Part shown: positions 18,159 to 26,023 of the stretch, piece by piece
Layout: the number at the start of each line of letters is the position of its first letter
How positions within the stretch are numbered: the stretch's first letter is position 1
DNA from: Vibrio echinoideorum
GTDB lineage: Bacteria > Pseudomonadota > Gammaproteobacteria > Enterobacterales > Vibrionaceae
Direction: 5' to 3'
NCBI RefSeq assembly: GCF_024347455.1
Contig: NZ_AP025484.1
Coordinates: forward strand, 682,001 to 746,000
Length of the DNA: 64,000 bases
Translations under genes and position numbers: made by a program
Notes under the pieces: generated by a model
What the model was told of the DNA's origin: nothing
Seen by the model: the letters and a program-made list of their open reading frames with translations, nothing else
Databases searched by the model: none

Positions 18159-18626
18159 GTGGTTAGAATCCGAAATTACCAAACCAGTGATGCTAAGGCG
18201 TTGTGGGAGATTTACTTTCATACCGTTCGTAACATTAATGTTCGAGATTATTCTCAGCAGCAAGTAGAGGCTTGGGCTCCAAACGGTTTTGACTCTGAGC
18301 TTTGGCAAAAGCGCATGAATGAGTTACTACTTTTTGTGGCTGAGCTAGATGGTTGCGTTGTTGGTTATACTGACCTGCAACCCAATGGCTTGATTGATCA
18401 TTTCTTCTGTCATCATGAATGCCAGGGTAAAGGCGTTGGAAGAGCGCTAATGGAACATATTCTTGCTGTTGGTCGTGTTCGTGGTGTATCGCGGTATTTC
18501 TCTGAAGTAAGTATTACCGCAAGGCCTTTCTATGAACACCTTGGTTTTAAAGTCGTTAATGAGCAGGAAGTTGAAATGCGTGGCGTAAAACTCACCAATT
18601 ACGTGATGGAGAAGATAGTCGAATAA
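18159..18626 (+). CDS. GNAT-family N-acetyltransferase
   Basis: 155 residues with the GNAT acetyl-CoA site CQGKGVGRALM (about 88-98) and the C-terminal ARPFYEHLGFKV motif. Acceptor unknown; the sequence looks like the YafP-type group. It starts with GTG at 18159 after GAAAGGA. Just upstream, ATACCCTAA occurs twice in tandem. Confidence 0.85.
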   Translation: MVRIRNYQTSDAKALWEIYFHTVRNINVRDYSQQQVEAWAPNGFDSELWQKRMNELLLFVAELDGCVVGYTDLQPNGLIDHFFCHHECQGKGVGRALMEHILAVGRVRGVSRYFSEVSITARPFYEHLGFKVVNEQEVEMRGVKLTNYVMEKIVE

Positions 18627-18787
18627 GTGGGCTATCGTTCTTTAGAGTATAGAGACCTACTTTGAAATATTAATGAACCTTTTTAAGGATAACTTTTTCT
18701 GATCTATTGATATTGTCGATGAGTTCAAATTGTGTGCAAGGTAATTTGTCTAATCTAAACATTGAGTGAATACAAGGAGTGTTGTTC

Positions 18788-19045
18788 ATGAGTCATGTGA
18801 GTAGATCTAAACTATATACATTAGTGTCGATGTTGTCCTTCGCTGTTGGCGTTCTAGCCTTAGATGCTGGGGTGTCGGGGCTGTTTCCTCTCTTTGTCGT
18901 CGTCATCTCATTCTTTTCATTCGTCATCAATTCTTTTCTTTGTTTGTTTGGAGTTAAACACGAAGATGGTTTTGATGCCTATCAAAAAGCAAATCAGCCT
19001 CGGTCAAGTGCGTTGGTGAAAGGCTTAGAAGACTCGAACAAATAA
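18788..19045 (+). CDS. Small membrane protein (85 aa)
   Basis: Two membrane segments (about 9-27 and 30-53) followed by a short hydrophilic tail. The ATG at 18788 is preferred because AAGGAG lies eight bases upstream; a GTG three codons earlier would overlap that ribosome site. No family recognised. Confidence 0.65.
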   Translation: MSHVSRSKLYTLVSMLSFAVGVLALDAGVSGLFPLFVVVISFFSFVINSFLCLFGVKHEDGFDAYQKANQPRSSALVKGLEDSNK

Positions 19046-19175
19046 ACGGTGCATTCAGCCGAATGGTAATCTCATTTTTGTTACAGTTTTCACCTGCTTT
19101 TTGTTCTCTTCTTAAAGAAAAATCATCACTTTAGCGATAATATTCACTACAACTAATTTGAGTGAAGGAAGTAAC

Positions 19176-19475
19176 GTGGGAATCGAAGCTTTAGCGTTTG
19201 TGATGGACGCATTAATAACCGCATGCTGTATGTATATCGCCTCCAAAATGTCTTTCGTGGTCGCAGACTTTAAATCCCTTCTTACTATTGCTGTAATCGT
19301 TGCTTTGGTGTCATTGATTCCGACCGTTGGTTGGGTTCTAGGATTGATCCTGTTTGTCTTTCTACTTGGGAAGGCGACCCATTCGAGTATTGGTGACTGC
19401 ATTTGGGTTGTAGTATTTACTAAGGTTGTGTCGATGGCGGCATTTCTAATATTTGGGCGTTTGTTTATCCAATAA
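19176..19475 (+). CDS. Small membrane protein (99 aa)
   Basis: Three hydrophobic segments cover most of the 99 residues, with a Pro/Gly-rich turn (SLIPTVGWVLG) in the middle. The GTG start at 19176 is supported by AAGGA at 19165-19169. No family recognised. It is followed by a hairpin shared with the convergent fasciclin gene. Confidence 0.6.
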   Translation: MGIEALAFVMDALITACCMYIASKMSFVVADFKSLLTIAVIVALVSLIPTVGWVLGLILFVFLLGKATHSSIGDCIWVVVFTKVVSMAAFLIFGRLFIQ

Positions 19476-19537
19476 CAACTACTGTTAACAGACATTGTTG
19501 CTTTGATGTCGACATTGACTTGTTATAGATAAATTAA

Positions 19538-19562
19538 AAGGGTGTGAACTTGTCACACCCTT
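19538..19562. terminator. Bidirectional terminator between convergent genes
   Basis: A perfect 10-bp stem (19538-19547 with 19553-19562) with a 5-base loop. The T-rich flank is better on the minus strand, so it mainly serves the fasciclin gene. Confidence 0.8.
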
Positions 19563-19604
19563 AACGAATTTCGATTTTTACTTGATAGATTATTCTCGAC
19601 TGCT

Positions 19605-20102
19605 CTATTTAGGTAGCAATACAGTATCTATCACGTGGATTACACCATTGCTAGCCTCTACGTCCGCTGATATTACCTTTGCGTTGTTAATCATCACGGC
19701 ACCATTATCTATGCTAACCATTACCGCTTGCCCTTGCACTGTATCAGCGCTGTCTATTTTCATCACATCTGCGGCCATTACTTTGCCTGCTACTACGTGG
19801 TAAGTCAGCACTGCAACCAACTTGTCTTTGTTCTCTGGTTTCAAAAGCATCTCAATGGTACCGTCCGGTAATTTAGCAAATGCTTCATCTGTTGGGGCAA
19901 ATACAGTAAATGGTCCTTCGCCTTTTAATGTTTCTACAAGGCCACCTGCTTTAACTGCGGCGACTAGCGTGTTGAACGAACCGTTTTCTGCAGCCACATC
20001 TACGATGTCTTTCTTCATTTCGTGATGGTTAGCGTGAGCAAATGTAGTGAAAAGAAGTGTTGCTACTAGTACTGACAGAGTCTTGCTTAATTTATTAAAC
20101 AT
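19605..20102 (-). CDS. Secreted fasciclin (FAS1) domain protein
   Basis: 165 residues: a signal peptide (about 1-24, ending AHA) and a single FAS1 domain with both conserved blocks, [11 protein letters not shown] near residue 66 and [13 protein letters not shown] at the C-terminus. FAS1 proteins are periplasmic or extracellular adhesion-type modules; the ligand is unknown. ATG start. It is monocistronic, with a terminator about 45 bases after the stop. Confidence 0.9.
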   Translation of the reverse strand: MFNKLSKTLSVLVATLLFTTFAHANHHEMKKDIVDVAAENGSFNTLVAAVKAGGLVETLKGEGPFTVFAPTDEAFAKLPDGTIEMLLKPENKDKLVAVLTYHVVAGKVMAADVMKIDSADTVQGQAVMVSIDNGAVMINNAKVISADVEASNGVIHVIDTVLLPK

Positions 20103-20304
20103 ATTGTAGTCCTTGAGTTTGTTTGTTATTTCCGAGATGTATTACGAAAGCTTAAAAGCGATAGATCAACTTATTGACGTCTCAAGCCGTTTACTTCGAC
20201 AGTCAAAGTCACCGGGGGAATAAATTTTCACAGTTAATTACTTGTTATAATTCTATTTTTATACTTATAGTTAACGTGAAATTATTCAAATAGTGGATGT
20301 GAAT

Positions 20305-21288
20305 ATGAGGTTTGTTTTACCGGTTGTATTTTCGGCATTTGCTTCAATGCCTGCTTATAGTGGCCTTGCCCCTAATGAAGGTTTCAGCGGTAACTTTAGT
20401 GTTTTGGCAGGTTTCTACTCGGATAGTAGTAATTTGAGTACCGAACAAAATTCGAACCAAACAAGTAATGTCATGGAAGGTGATAGCGAAAACCAAGGGT
20501 TACTCGGTTTTCTTGGAACCGTTCAATACACCTTTGGTGAATCTCTGACTCACCAAGTTTATGCAGGTACAACGCGAGAGGATATTGCAACAGGTACCAT
20601 TGCGTTTGAGATTGGTTATCGACACCAATTCTCAGGTGGCACCATTTTAGACTTCTCTGTGCTACCAACGCTCATTTCTGGTAAGGCTTGGTCAGACCCT
20701 TATGCGGTCGGCGTTAATCGCAGCGAAACGGATGTAAAAGGTAATGTTGGGCGATTGCAACTTACTAACATTGGTGGGACGGGTTTTCGAACGGATTTCG
20801 CGATTGGTGAATCTGATGTTGATGATGAATTATCAGGAACTCAAAGCTTATCTGCAGAAGACGTTGCGCTCTTGGATAGGGAGAGAAGTTATGTGTACGT
20901 CAAAGTAGGGTACCCCTTCATCTTACCTAACCAAGCTGGTGTGTTCGTTCCATCTATGGTGTATTTCAATTCAGACGCAGAAGGTGGAGCTCTCAGCTTT
21001 GATAGTTACGGACTAGAATTAAACTACGCCAAGAGAATTGGTCGTCATGGCTTCGTTGTCACGCTAGATGCCAATGATCGTCAGTACGATGAAGCGAATC
21101 CGATTTACGGAAAAGCTCGTGAAGAGAATGAGTACGGTGCATTTTTAGCATACGAGTTTGGTAGTTTGATGGGCTATGAAGATTGGTCGTTTATTACATT
21201 ACTAGGCTTAAGAACTATTGATTCTAATATCGATTTCTATAATTCCGAACAAGTGTTGGCGAGCGTGGGTGTCGACTATAAATTCTAA
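20305..21288 (+). CDS. DUF2860-type outer membrane beta-barrel protein
   Basis: About 327 residues: a signal peptide ending near AYS, then alternating aromatic strands and a terminal Phe (VDYKF) typical of an outer membrane barrel. The sequence fits the DUF2860 family common in Vibrio. A GTG four codons earlier (20293) is an alternative start. The substrate or role is unknown. It is a single gene followed by a long hairpin. Confidence 0.75.
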   Translation: MRFVLPVVFSAFASMPAYSGLAPNEGFSGNFSVLAGFYSDSSNLSTEQNSNQTSNVMEGDSENQGLLGFLGTVQYTFGESLTHQVYAGTTREDIATGTIAFEIGYRHQFSGGTILDFSVLPTLISGKAWSDPYAVGVNRSETDVKGNVGRLQLTNIGGTGFRTDFAIGESDVDDELSGTQSLSAEDVALLDRERSYVYVKVGYPFILPNQAGVFVPSMVYFNSDAEGGALSFDSYGLELNYAKRIGRHGFVVTLDANDRQYDEANPIYGKAREENEYGAFLAYEFGSLMGYEDWSFITLLGLRTIDSNIDFYNSEQVLASVGVDYKF

Positions 21289-21347
21289 CGATTACATATA
21301 GCCGAAGCACTAGCTAAACCTAAAACTCGGTTTGAGTTTCATTATTT

Positions 21348-21382
21348 CGAGCACTTATAACCTTTAAGGTTGTAGGTGCTCG
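21348..21382 (+). terminator. Long hairpin after the DUF2860 gene
   Basis: Two 17-base arms (21348-21364 and 21366-21382) pair throughout, with two G-U pairs and almost no loop. There is no real T run afterwards, so it may end transcription poorly and could instead protect the 3' end of the transcript. Confidence 0.5.
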
Positions 21383-21440
21383 TTGCTATCCGTAATATGA
21401 AAAGTAGTTTACATATAGGATTAGATAGTAAGGAAGCGCT

Positions 21441-21935
21441 TTGGAAATACAAATCAGACATCTTGAACCCACTGACAACCAAGATATTTTTGATATTTAT
21501 CGACACTCATCAGTACTAGAGAATACCTCACAAAAGCCTTTCCTTAGTTCTGATCAAGTGGAGCGATTGTTTGGTCATTCAGACCATTTCACTTTGGTTG
21601 CTGAATTGTCCGGAAAAGTCGTGGGCCACATTACTTTATTCATGACCACCAAGGTGAGAGACAGACATTGTGCTGGCCTTGCGATAGCGATCAATCCGGA
21701 TATGCAAGGCAAAGGGGTCGGTAAGGTCTTAATGCAAGAAACGATCAATCAGGCCGATAACTGGCTTAACCTCGTTCGACTTGAATTAGAAGTTCATGCT
21801 GATAATCACGGTGCGATTGCTTTATATGAAGGCGTCGGTTTTCAGTTAGAAGGCACCAAAAGACTTAGTACATTCAAAGGTGGGAAATATATTGATATGC
21901 TTTTGATGTCGAGGATTAGACCTGAGTACCTTTGA
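21441..21935 (+). CDS. GNAT acetyltransferase, YhhY/AaaT-like
   Basis: 164 residues, colinear with E. coli YhhY (an amino-acid N-acetyltransferase): RHLEPTDNQDIFDIY at the start, VVGHITL, the acetyl-CoA loop MQGKGVGKVLMQ near residue 90 and YEGVGFQLEGTKR near the end. It starts with TTG at 21441 behind AAGGA; no better start is available. Directly after its stop comes a 20-bp tandem repeat. Confidence 0.82.
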   Translation: MEIQIRHLEPTDNQDIFDIYRHSSVLENTSQKPFLSSDQVERLFGHSDHFTLVAELSGKVVGHITLFMTTKVRDRHCAGLAIAINPDMQGKGVGKVLMQETINQADNWLNLVRLELEVHADNHGAIALYEGVGFQLEGTKRLSTFKGGKYIDMLLMSRIRPEYL

Positions 21936-21955
21936 TAATGAACTGTCTATTGCTT

Positions 21956-22015
21956 CTGTTCATCGCTATTTAATTCTGTTCGTCACGCTTTAAACCTGTT
22001 CATCGTTGCTTAATT
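21956..22015 (+). repeat. 20-bp tandem repeat, 3 copies, after an acetyltransferase gene
   Basis: Three units close to CTGTTCATCGCTATTTAATT, with a decayed fourth copy upstream from 21938, only a few bases after the stop codon. It ends about 20 bases before the riboswitch. Confidence 0.8.
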
Positions 22016-22036
22016 CGGTATAGTAGCAACCGTTTG

Positions 22037-22103
22037 CTTCGTATAACCCCAATGATATGGTTTGGGGGTCTCTACCAGTGCCCGAAAAGTGCTGATTACG
22101 AAG
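22037..22103 (+). promoter_or_regulatory. Adenine-sensing purine riboswitch
   Basis: Matches the V. vulnificus add riboswitch closely. P1 is 22037-22042 with 22098-22103. The L2 loop TGATATGG is identical, P3 is CAGTGC/GTGCTG with a 7-base loop CCGAAAA, and the J2/3 core TCTACC is present. The specificity base before the 3' P1 strand (22096) is T, as in adenine sensors; guanine sensors have C. It controls the adenine deaminase gene 105 bases downstream. Confidence 0.95.
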
Positions 22104-22181
22104 GGTTTAGATCACAATTGTGTTCTTACTCTTTGTAATGGCGTTCGAAAAACATCCTGTCTATTATTCCGAGTAAGTGCA

Positions 22182-22203
22182 CACCTAAAATCCATTGTAG
22201 GTG
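22182..22203 (+). promoter_or_regulatory. Hairpin hiding the ribosome site of the deaminase gene
   Basis: CACCTA (22182-22187) pairs with TAGGTG (22198-22203), and the latter contains the AGGTG ribosome site just before the ATG at 22208. No T run follows. This fits a translational riboswitch output, as in V. vulnificus add. Confidence 0.6.
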
Positions 22204-22207
22204 AAAT

Positions 22208-23221
22208 ATGAACGCATTTATCCAAGGGCTTCCAAAAGTAGAGCTGCATTTACACATTGAAGGTTCACTCGAACCTGAGTTACTTTTTAAACTCGCTCAA
22301 CGTAATGGTATCGATCTGCCTTATTTATCTCCAGAGCAGTTAAGACTTGCATACGAATTTGATGATCTCCAGTCGTTTCTCGATATTTACTATCAAGGTG
22401 CTGATGCATTACGCACAGAACAAGATTTCTACGATTTAACATGGGCTTATCTAGAACGCTGTAAAGCTGACAATGTTATTCATACTGAAATTTTCTTTGA
22501 TCCTCAAACGCATACCGACCGTAGGATTGCATTTGATACTGTGATTAACGGCATTTATCGCGCACTCGAGTGTGGTCAAAAAGAGTTAGGGATCACTTCT
22601 CAAATCATCGCTTGCTTCTTACGTCATTTATCTGAAGAGAGCGCTATTCAAACGTTCGCCGATATTCTCAAGCACCAAAGCAAAATTATTGGGGTTGGAT
22701 TAGACTCCTCAGAACTCGGGCATCCGCCAGAGAAGTTCAAACGCGTATTCCAACAAGCCAAACAAGCGGGTTTTCTAACAGTGGCTCATGCTGGTGAAGA
22801 AGGGCCTGCACAGAACATTGTCGATGCCATTGAAATGCTCAGTGTTAGCCGAGTAGACCATGGCGTGCAATGCATGACCGACGAAGCGTTGATATCGGAA
22901 TTGATTGAGACCAAAATGCCGCTGACCGTGTGTCCACTATCTAACATTAAACTGCGAGTGTTTGATGTAATGGAAGACCACAATATTGTCGAGCTACTAA
23001 GGAAGGGCGTTGCCGTAACGATCAACTCTGACGATCCTGCGTATTTCGGTGGTTATATGTCGGATAACTTTAATGCTGTTAGCAATGCTCATCAGCTTAC
23101 GCGTCAAGAGCTAGCACAGTTCAGCTTAAACGCGATCGACGCGAGCTTTATCGAAGAATCGTTGAAACAACAATATCGTGATGTTGTGTTCGCGTATATC
23201 GCCGAGGTTGGTGCTATCTAG
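22208..23221 (+). CDS. add: Adenosine/adenine deaminase
   Basis: 337-residue cytosolic metal-dependent amidohydrolase. Zinc ligands and catalytic residues are visible: HLHIEGS near residue 15, HAGEE near 197, the DHGVQ His near 220 and NSDDPAYF near 275. The sequence is closest to the bacterial adenine-deaminase branch of the adenosine deaminase family (starts VELHLHIEGSLEP), which converts adenine to hypoxanthine. The adenine-type riboswitch in its leader supports adenine as the relevant purine. ATG start; the ribosome site is in the leader hairpin. Followed by its own terminator. Confidence 0.93.
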   Translation: MNAFIQGLPKVELHLHIEGSLEPELLFKLAQRNGIDLPYLSPEQLRLAYEFDDLQSFLDIYYQGADALRTEQDFYDLTWAYLERCKADNVIHTEIFFDPQTHTDRRIAFDTVINGIYRALECGQKELGITSQIIACFLRHLSEESAIQTFADILKHQSKIIGVGLDSSELGHPPEKFKRVFQQAKQAGFLTVAHAGEEGPAQNIVDAIEMLSVSRVDHGVQCMTDEALISELIETKMPLTVCPLSNIKLRVFDVMEDHNIVELLRKGVAVTINSDDPAYFGGYMSDNFNAVSNAHQLTRQELAQFSLNAIDASFIEESLKQQYRDVVFAYIAEVGAI

Positions 23222-23251
23222 TATTTAAAGTTCTACTATTGGATATACTTA

Positions 23252-23281
23252 AACGACTGGCAATTGCTGGTCGTTTTTTTG
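23252..23281 (+). terminator. Terminator of the adenine deaminase gene
   Basis: AACGACTGGC and GCTGGTCGTT pair with two G-U pairs around AATT, followed by seven T. Confidence 0.85.
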
Positions 23282-23606
23282 TTTACGTTCAGTAAACAGG
23301 GGGGACAACCGATTGAGTCTTCAATAAATTTAATGTCAATAATCTGAATGCCCCAAAACGAGTCCCCAAAAACGAGAGTGCAACAAGCGAATTATTACGG
23401 CTATATAGGTCAATAGTTAGTCACTTCTGAACACTATAAAGTGGTTTGTCCATGATTTTAAGTTGCGTTAAGGCCTTAAGATACTAAGGTGTATGGTTTT
23501 TTTGATAAATAATCTCTGGGTATTAGCTGTAATGGACTACATTTAGGAAAGGTGCGGTGAGATAGCGTTGTACTCACGTAGATATATCTAAACGAGGAGT
23601 TAATCG
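23282..23606. other. Intergenic region before the Crp/Fnr-type gene
   Basis: No gene or clear structure was found in this 325-base stretch. It should contain the promoter of the regulator gene. A GAGGAG ribosome site lies at its end. Confidence 0.5.
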
Positions 23607-24326
23607 TTGTTAGACCCCCAAATAGGTGAACAGATACAATGGCCTTGTGATTTACCACAAGACTTTATAGACAGCCTGCTCGAAATTGCTGTTTTAAAGA
23701 CGGGCATACATAGCCTAGAAATTACGAAAAAATTTCAAAACCTACCGGGCGTTTTTTATATTCTTAAGGGCTCAGCAGGTATCTGCTTTTCAACTGAAAA
23801 CATGAAAAGCTTGTCGGGCGGTGTGATCGGTAAGGGTGATTGGGTAGGCGCTTTAACCATTCACGCTAATTACAATTTATTTGCAGTCGCAGAAGAAGTT
23901 GAGCCGATTACAATGGCATTTTTCCCCGCAGATAAGGTGTTAGAGTTGGCTGAGAAAAAGTGCATGGTATTTAAATGGTTACTCCACTGCGGGGTCAAAT
24001 CGCAATCTATCTGGATGCAGGCTTTTTTGGCTTCCATCCATGAAAAAGAGCAAAAAACAATTTATGTACTTCTAGAACTTGCTGCTCGTCAGACAAATAT
24101 TACTGGGGCGACGGTCAGTATCAATATTTCACAAACCCAACTGAGTACCATCACCGGTATATCGAGACCGAGGTTAAATGAAGTTTTAAAAGGTATCGAA
24201 CAACAAGGTTTAGTGACGATACAAAGAGGTAAGGTGTTTATCTCAGATTTTGAAGGTTTGTACGAGCGTATCTCACCGATGAATTTAATGATACGAGACC
24301 CTGTAATTGCGATGAAGCCGTTATAG
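23607..24326 (+). CDS. Crp/Fnr-family transcription regulator
   Basis: 239 residues: an N-terminal cyclic-nucleotide-binding-type beta barrel (about 30-120), a dimer helix and a C-terminal winged helix with the recognition region SQTQLSTITGISRPRLNEVL (about 172-191). There are no Fnr iron-sulfur Cys residues and the cAMP-binding residues of Crp are not obvious, so the effector is unknown. It starts with TTG at 23607 behind GAGGAG. It stands alone; the target is not apparent from the neighbours. Confidence 0.85.
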   Translation: MLDPQIGEQIQWPCDLPQDFIDSLLEIAVLKTGIHSLEITKKFQNLPGVFYILKGSAGICFSTENMKSLSGGVIGKGDWVGALTIHANYNLFAVAEEVEPITMAFFPADKVLELAEKKCMVFKWLLHCGVKSQSIWMQAFLASIHEKEQKTIYVLLELAARQTNITGATVSINISQTQLSTITGISRPRLNEVLKGIEQQGLVTIQRGKVFISDFEGLYERISPMNLMIRDPVIAMKPL

Positions 24327-24479
24327 CTTGAATACCTTTTTCTCGATAAAAAGGCCTAAACAGGTAGCTATTTGTAGGTAACTACCACCTTTTGTTCTTT
24401 TCGGAACATACACAAATCACTGATAGCGATAACTTTAGCTCAATATTTATAAATTTAAATTTGAGTGAGTAGTACTGTT

Positions 24480-24623
24480 ATGAAGATGGCCGTGTTGGAA
24501 TATAAAGTGTGTGGAATTGGTGACTGGATTAAAACGACGATTTCGAGTCGTTGTGCTTACCTACTGGCTGCTGAGTATAAAGGGTTGGGTTGGCCTGCTA
24601 AGGTGAATGGAGAGTCGCAATAG
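24480..24623 (+). CDS. Possible small protein (47 aa)
   Basis: An ATG frame of 47 codons (starts MKMAVLEYKVCGIGDW) in an otherwise empty 410-base stretch, without a strong ribosome site. A strong plus-strand terminator 65 bases after its stop shows that something is transcribed through here, but that could be the Crp/Fnr-type transcript. The rest of 24327-24736 holds no other gene. Confidence 0.3.
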   Translation: MKMAVLEYKVCGIGDWIKTTISSRCAYLLAAEYKGLGWPAKVNGESQ

Positions 24624-24687
24624 ACGCGGCTTAACCCATTAAGACGGGATGAGTTTTCCGTTCACACGAAGTAAATCTTTAGATAAA

Positions 24688-24720
24688 AAGAAGCTGATTA
24701 AATGTCAGCTTCTTTTTTTT
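24688..24720. terminator. Bidirectional terminator
   Basis: A 10-bp stem (24688-24697 with 24705-24714) and 7-base loop, with eight T on the plus strand and a shorter T run on the minus strand. It separates the plus-strand unit from the DUF2057 gene. Confidence 0.88.
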
Positions 24721-24736
24721 AATGAGCCAAATAAAT

Positions 24737-25408
24737 TTACTTGTTCACGTAGTCTTTGAATTTCTGCTTGGTTTCAGTGTCAGCTTTTTCGTACCAGAAA
24801 TAAAGCATCTCTTCAGCGGTGTTTCCTGCGGTAGAATCAATCTTTGCGGGTAAAGTAACAGGTTGCACAATCGCTGTTGTTGCAACTGCTGCTGTCCCCA
24901 TCGTCAATGCAGCAATACCACCTTTCTGGTTGTATTCTTTCGCTTCTTGAGGGTATTTACGACCAATCTGCATACCATCTTTGACTAGCTTATCTTGTTT
25001 AACACTGATTACATTTTGGTTCTCATCAATCAGTTTCCAATCAAGGTTATTAAAGCCTTTTTTCGCTTCCGATACATTACGGAATTTAGGCATTTCAAAC
25101 GTCAATGTAGTGTCTGCTGCATCAAAAGTTGCAATTATTGCGTCGCTATCGATAAACTCACGGTCGTTACCTTGACTAAAAGCAAGTTGATATTTGAATA
25201 CGATTTGGTTCACACCGTCAGGAACGGTTATCGTTTTACTTGAAGAGAAAAAACCACCGTCAAGATCAGGTTTAGCCTCATTAACCGCTACGACGTCAAT
25301 TAAGGCATCTGCGCTAGAAGGGACTTTAATGGTTACATCAGCTAATACTGTTGGTGCAGCAACGATAGCTGAAAGTAGGGCAACACTTCGGATTGTCTTC
25401 ATAATCAT
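24737..25408 (-). CDS. DUF2057 (YccT/CsgI-like) periplasmic protein
   Basis: 223 residues with a signal peptide (about 3-23, ending LAD) followed by a beta-rich domain (VTIKVPSSADALIDVVAVNE) and a helical C-terminus. It fits the UPF0319/DUF2057 family. The E. coli member YccT (CsgI) restrains curli assembly, but there are no curli genes here, so function is open. Either of two ATG codons (25408 or 25402) could be the start. Monocistronic. Confidence 0.8.
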   Translation of the reverse strand: MIMKTIRSVALLSAIVAAPTVLADVTIKVPSSADALIDVVAVNEAKPDLDGGFFSSSKTITVPDGVNQIVFKYQLAFSQGNDREFIDSDAIIATFDAADTTLTFEMPKFRNVSEAKKGFNNLDWKLIDENQNVISVKQDKLVKDGMQIGRKYPQEAKEYNQKGGIAALTMGTAAVATTAIVQPVTLPAKIDSTAGNTAEEMLYFWYEKADTETKQKFKDYVNK

Positions 25409-25509
25409 ACAGTTATTTTAATGAGATATTTTTACAATCTCATGCAGAACGAAGTATTTCAAGTCGTCTTGTCTCGATTTGGTAAAATTCACCGAAACTT
25501 AACCTAAGC

Positions 25510-25950
25510 CTAATTTTTGAACGTATTAATCGTGTTTTTTTCGTTCGCGCGATGGTGCGGTCTTAACGTTTCCTCTACTGGATTTTCTAAATTGCTCTCA
25601 GGGGAGTTTCGAGGCGGCTGAAGAGTGACGTACATAGGAACAATAGCAGCAACCCAAATGGCATAAATAGTAATCACTCGGTTGAAAGCGACAAACCATG
25701 TCTCGCTACCCGATTGAGACAAGTAGTAACCGAAGAGGGTGAGTAAAGTGCAGATGATTGCCCACATGATTGTGGAAAATGGGTCTCTTGTTGTCGATGC
25801 GAGTATCACAATCGTAATGTAAGGGACTGCCATAGCAACGCCCAAAGGAACATGGTAATCGACGGCGAAAATAATGGTCGCACCAAGGGCTAAGAGCACG
25901 TTTGATCGCGTATTGGGTAAATTGAAGTTCCATGTCATGTGATATCTCAC
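25510..25950 (-). CDS. Orphan membrane sensor-like module (four membrane segments)
   Basis: 146 residues with four membrane segments (about 17-33, 37-52, 58-78 and 90-108) and a hydrophilic tail. The pattern VPLGVAMAVPYITIVILAS, then GYYLSQSG, then FNRVITIYAIWVAA resembles the membrane region that elsewhere is the N-terminal part of PAS or kinase sensor proteins. Here it stands alone, straight after the hybrid kinase gene. I infer that it is a detached sensing partner. GTG at 25950 or ATG at 25938 could be the start; neither has a strong ribosome site. Confidence 0.65.
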   Translation of the reverse strand: MRYHMTWNFNLPNTRSNVLLALGATIIFAVDYHVPLGVAMAVPYITIVILASTTRDPFSTIMWAIICTLLTLFGYYLSQSGSETWFVAFNRVITIYAIWVAAIVPMYVTLQPPRNSPESNLENPVEETLRPHHRANEKNTINTFKN

Positions 25951-25954
25951 TTAG

Positions 25955-26023
25955 CCCGTTTTACGTTGTTGATTGAGCCTGTTTTACGTTGTTGATTGAG
26001 CCTGTTTTACGTTGTTGATTGAG
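25955..26023 (-). repeat. 23-bp tandem repeat (3 copies) at the 3' end of the hybrid kinase gene
   Basis: Three copies, differing at one base, of a 23-base unit ending GTTGTTGATTGAG on the plus strand. Because 23 is not a multiple of 3, the kinase reads each copy in a different frame; the last copy supplies its stop codon. Confidence 0.95.
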
